From the NCBI RefSeq assembly GCF_036697405.1, contig NZ_JBAHWA010000001.1:186001-250000 (forward strand): a stretch of DNA of 64,000 nt, written 5' to 3'. The notes beneath the pieces are model-generated. The model was not told the DNA's origin. It ran no database searches and saw only the letters and a list, made by a program, of their open reading frames with translations. This document shows positions 58,892-64,000 of this stretch, one piece after another (the first letter of the stretch is position 1; every line of letters starts with the position of its first letter). Origin of the DNA: Lysobacter sp036697405 (GTDB lineage Bacteria; Pseudomonadota; Gammaproteobacteria; Xanthomonadales; Xanthomonadaceae). The position numbers and the translations under genes were made by a program.

Positions 58892-59590
58892 TCAGCCGAA
58901 GGCTTCGTGGCTCAGTTCGCGGATCGTGGACACGCCCAGGTCGCGCAGGATGCGGTGGGTGCGGTGCGGCAGCGGCGACTCGTCGATGTCGTGCGGGGCG
59001 ATGTTCTTGCCCGGCACGCCGGGCAGGAACTCGATCCCGGCCGCGGCATAGCAATGCTGGACCAGCGCCGAGCAGTACAGGGCGCCTTCCTTGGCCAGCA
59101 GGTTGCTGCGCCGGCGCAGGCGCCGGCTGTGCATGGCCATCAGGGTGCCGACCAGTTCGCTGATCGAATAGCTGGACAGGCCCGACAGCAGGTCCAGGCC
59201 GGCGATCTGGATCTTGCGGATCTGCTCCTCGTCCAGGCCGAAGTCGAGGATGGCGATGTTGGGAAAGGCCTCGGCGTCGTAGTAGCGCTCGACCCGGTTC
59301 TCCTGCACGCCCAGGCGGATCTGGCGGTAGCGCAGGTCCAGGTCGGACTCGATCACCCACCACTGGCCGTCGATGCGGCGCTCGCTGAAGACGAAGGCAT
59401 GCGACCACAGGCTGCGGTGGCCGTCGTGGGTCAGCGGCGCCTGGGCCTTGCGGATCAGCTTGTTGATGAAGTCGCGGCCGCCGCACAGGCCGATCCGGCC
59501 CGGGCCGGCGTACTTTTCGATGAAGGCCGCGTTGCCGAGGTTCTCGTCCTGGTCCTCGGCGTCGTGGTCGGGCGGCAGCGGGTCGCTCAT
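58892..59590 (-). CDS. Permuted papain-like (YiiX/NlpC-P60-like) protein
   Basis: The product is 232 aa. The circularly permuted NlpC/P60 order is visible: GRIGLCGGRDFINKLIR, then HAFVF with His64, and the catalytic Cys173 in LYCSALVQHCYAAAG. These enzymes act as amidases or lipid thioesterases. There is no signal peptide, so it is probably cytoplasmic. The start ATG 59590 gives the acidic N-terminus (MSDPLPPDHDAEDQDEN). It is encoded after metH on the same strand, with a GC hairpin between them. Confidence 0.8.
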   Translation of the reverse strand: MSDPLPPDHDAEDQDENLGNAAFIEKYAGPGRIGLCGGRDFINKLIRKAQAPLTHDGHRSLWSHAFVFSERRIDGQWWVIESDLDLRYRQIRLGVQENRVERYYDAEAFPNIAILDFGLDEEQIRKIQIAGLDLLSGLSSYSISELVGTLMAMHSRRLRRRSNLLAKEGALYCSALVQHCYAAAGIEFLPGVPGKNIAPHDIDESPLPHRTHRILRDLGVSTIRELSHEAFG

Positions 59591-59615
59591 CGGTCGGGCT
59601 CGGCTGGGGCGGCGG

Positions 59616-59640
59616 GCGGGGCGCTCGGCGAGCGCCCCGC
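59616..59640 (-). terminator. GC hairpin after metH
   Basis: GCGGGGCGCTC pairs perfectly (11 bp) with its complement around a 3-nt loop, 7 bp after the metH stop. It lacks a T-tract and is a probable transcript-end hairpin. Confidence 0.55.
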
Positions 59641-59646
59641 GTGGTG

Positions 59647-62334
<2,688 letters not shown>

Positions 62335-62444
62335 TCGGGAATGCGCTTGAGAAAGGGGGCTTTGGGTAAGGGGAGGCGGAGGCGCGAGGCGCGAGCGAAA
62401 GCGCTTTACTCACTTCTCACTCCTCTACGCTCACTCCTGCTACA

Positions 62445-63557
62445 TCACGCTGCCGCGCTCACCACCTGCGGTAGCCGGCGCGGTTCCACGCCCGCGACCA
62501 CCGCCGCGATCGCGGCGATATGCGCCGGGGTGGTGCCGCAGCAGCCGCCGACCAGGTTCAGCAGGCCGGCCTGGGCGAACTCGGACAGCACCGCGGCCAT
62601 GTCCTCGGGCGTCTCGTCGTAGCCGCCGAAGGCGTTGGGCAGGCCGGCGTTGGGATGGGTGCTGACATAGGCGTCGGCGACCTGCGACAGCACGTCGACG
62701 TGCACGCGCAGGTCCTTGGCGCCGAGCGCGCAGTTCAGCCCGATCGCGAGCGGCTGGACGTGGCGCAGCGAGTACCAGAAGGCTTCCGCGGTCTGCCCCG
62801 ACAAGGTGCGGCCGGAGGCGTCGGTGATGGTGCCGGAGATCATCAGCGGCATGCGCGCGCCGCGCGCGTCGAAGGCTTCCTCGACCGCGAACACCGCCGC
62901 CTTGGCGTTGAGGGTGTCGAAGATGGTCTCGACCATGATCACGTCGGCGCCGCCGTCGATCAGGCCGTCGGTGGCCTCGCGGTAGGCGATGCGCAGTTCG
63001 TCGAAGGTCACCGCGCGGTAGCCGGGACGGTTCACGTCCGGGCTCAGCGAGGCGGTGCGGCTGGTCGGGCCGAGCACGCCGATCACGAAGCGCGGGCGCG
63101 CCGGGTCCTGCGCCTCGGCGGCGTCGCAGGCCTCGCGCGCCAGGCGCGCGCCGGTGGCGTTGAGTTCGTAGGCCAGGTGCTCAAGGCCGTAGTCGGCCAG
63201 CGAGATCGTGGTCGAGTTGAAGGTATTGGTCTCGATCAGATCGGCGCCGGCGGCCAAGTACTCGCTGTGGATGCCGGCGATGATTTCCGGCCGGGTCAGG
63301 CTGAGCAGGTCGTTGTTGCCGCGCTGGTCGCGGGCGCAGCCGCAGCCTTCGCCGTGTTCGTGGCCGGCTCCGGCCGCTTCGGCGGCGCGCAAGGCGTCGT
63401 AGCCTTCGGCGAAGCGCTCGCCGCGGTAGGCCGCCTCGTCCAGCTCGTGGCGCTGGATCATGGTGCCCATCGCGCCGTCCATCAGCAGGATGCGTTCGGC
63501 GAGCGCGTCTTGCAGGGCTTGCGCGCGGGTCGGGTTGAGCCAGGGCAGGGTTTTCAT
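62445..63557 (-). CDS. metH: Methionine synthase, N-terminal homocysteine S-methyltransferase polypeptide
   Basis: The product is 370 aa. It corresponds to the first module of MetH, with ILLMDGAMGTMIQ, IETNTFNSTTISLADYGL, and the zinc ligands Cys in GLNCALG and GGCCGTTP. Compared with E. coli it has an insert of roughly 20 residues near residue 70, rich in His and Cys (HEHGEGCGC), before GNNDLLSL. The domain break fits the linker that begins the C-terminal polypeptide. The start is 2 nt after the stop of the methyltransferase gene, so translation is coupled. Confidence 0.93.
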   Translation of the reverse strand: MKTLPWLNPTRAQALQDALAERILLMDGAMGTMIQRHELDEAAYRGERFAEGYDALRAAEAAGAGHEHGEGCGCARDQRGNNDLLSLTRPEIIAGIHSEYLAAGADLIETNTFNSTTISLADYGLEHLAYELNATGARLAREACDAAEAQDPARPRFVIGVLGPTSRTASLSPDVNRPGYRAVTFDELRIAYREATDGLIDGGADVIMVETIFDTLNAKAAVFAVEEAFDARGARMPLMISGTITDASGRTLSGQTAEAFWYSLRHVQPLAIGLNCALGAKDLRVHVDVLSQVADAYVSTHPNAGLPNAFGGYDETPEDMAAVLSEFAQAGLLNLVGGCCGTTPAHIAAIAAVVAGVEPRRLPQVVSAAA

Positions 63558-63559
63558 GT

Positions 63560-64000
63560 TCAGGCCTTCTTGGACGGCTTGCGCGCCGGGGTTTCGGCGG
63601 GGGGTTTGCGCGCGATCAGGGCGATGACTTCGAAATGCGGCGGCCGGCGCTCGCGGGTCACGGTTTCGCAGCTGACGATCTCGAAGCCGGCCTTGGTCGA
63701 GAACTTCTGCAGGTCCTTCTCGGAGAAGCCCAGGTTGACGTGGCCGTAGGCCGCGACCACGCCGCGGTGCTCGTGGCGGGCCAGGCTGGTCAGCAGCAGG
63801 CGGCCGCCCGGGCGCAGCACGCGCTCGGCCTCGGCCACCGCCTGCGCGGGGTGCTCGGCATAGGTGAGGGCGTGCATCAGCACCACCAGGTCGAAGCTGC
63901 GGTCGGGGAAGGGCAGGGCGTGCATGTCGCCTTCGCGTACCTCGACGTTGTCGAGCTTGCGCAGGCGCTCGGAGGCGGCGGCCACCACCTTGGTGCTGGC
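63560..64000 (-). CDS. SAM-dependent methyltransferase, 3' part (5' end outside window)
   Basis: The frame is open from the window edge. The visible 146 residues are the C-terminal part of a class I methyltransferase: the acidic-loop segment VEVREGDMHALPFPDRSFDLVVLMHALTYAEHPAQAVAEAERVLRPGGRLLLTSL. In relatives such a domain is often fused behind an ArsR-type DNA-binding domain and lies upstream of metH; that N-terminal part is not visible. It is translationally coupled to metH (2-nt gap). The basic C-terminus (RKPSKKA) is typical of the group. Confidence 0.75.
   Translation of the reverse strand, partial: ASTKVVAAASERLRKLDNVEVREGDMHALPFPDRSFDLVVLMHALTYAEHPAQAVAEAERVLRPGGRLLLTSLARHEHRGVVAAYGHVNLGFSEKDLQKFSTKAGFEIVSCETVTRERRPPHFEVIALIARKPPAETPARKPSKKA

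Noticed and set aside
62335..62444. Riboswitch between the two metH parts
   Set aside because: The 110-bp gap has no conserved cobalamin or SAM/SAH riboswitch core that I can recognise. A regulatory RNA, if any, is more likely upstream of the whole operon, outside the window.

Overview
The window is a chromosomal segment of a high-GC gammaproteobacterium of the family Xanthomonadaceae (Lysobacteraceae), most likely Lysobacter or a close relative. The signs are the GyrA with Gln at position 83, a homocysteine methyltransferase MetH split into two genes, DUF3011 proteins, two secreted metalloproteases carrying PKD and P-domain tails, and short dispersed GGATTCGGG intergenic repeats. The species assignment is inference. 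I see no tRNA, rRNA, CRISPR array, transposase, integrase or prophage gene. The segment reads as core chromosome with a few lineage-specific secreted-protein loci.

Layout. 1-2.5 kb: two DUF3011 secreted proteins (the first cut by the window edge) and mtnA (methionine salvage). 2.7-8.0 kb: gyrA, a RibD-C/DHFR-like reductase, and a DHA2-family MFS drug exporter. 8.0-22.8 kb: a secretion and envelope region with an M4 thermolysin-like protease, a FAD-linked oxidase predicted to be an exported lipoprotein, a metzincin protease, a bacterial alpha-2-macroglobulin and its usual partner pbpC (PBP1C). 22.8-27.3 kb: an M50 membrane protease with a Gly-rich membrane protein, a ferritin-like protein, a peroxiredoxin, CbpA and a PilH-type response regulator. 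27.4-30.8 kb: an AcuI/YhdH reductase, two unknown exported proteins and a LOG-family hydrolase. 30.9-36.6 kb: sucA-sucB-lpd, the 2-oxoglutarate dehydrogenase operon. 36.9-43.3 kb: a GNAT protein coupled to a RoxA/YcfD-like ribosomal oxygenase, a VOC protein, a DUF695-like protein, purB and fumC. 43.4-49.0 kb: a beta-lactamase-fold lipoprotein, a DUF2884-like lipoprotein, a DUF4097-like protein, and a GntR-ABC transporter operon with a clear promoter and operator. 49.1-58.4 kb: glutathione peroxidase, two FKBP isomerases, ugd, slyX, a DUF2058 protein, an O-acyltransferase, an alpha/beta hydrolase and a beta-helix protein. 58.9-64 kb: a permuted papain-like protein, split metH, and the 3' part of a SAM methyltransferase gene.

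How the genes relate. Several sets form evident operons: sucA-sucB-lpd; alpha-2-macroglobulin-pbpC; small protein-gntR-ATPase-permease with ATGA overlaps; roxA-GNAT with a GTGA overlap; ugd-slyX with a GTGA overlap; and methyltransferase-metH(N)-metH(C). The most notable theme is the secretion region. Two proteases with unrelated catalytic domains carry nearly the same PKD and P-domain tail, and they lie next to the alpha-2-macroglobulin/PBP1C protease-trap and repair pair. No clearly new system is proven here. The best candidates for follow-up are that neighbourhood, the GntR operator with its unusual leading gene, and repeat elements that intrude on translation starts.
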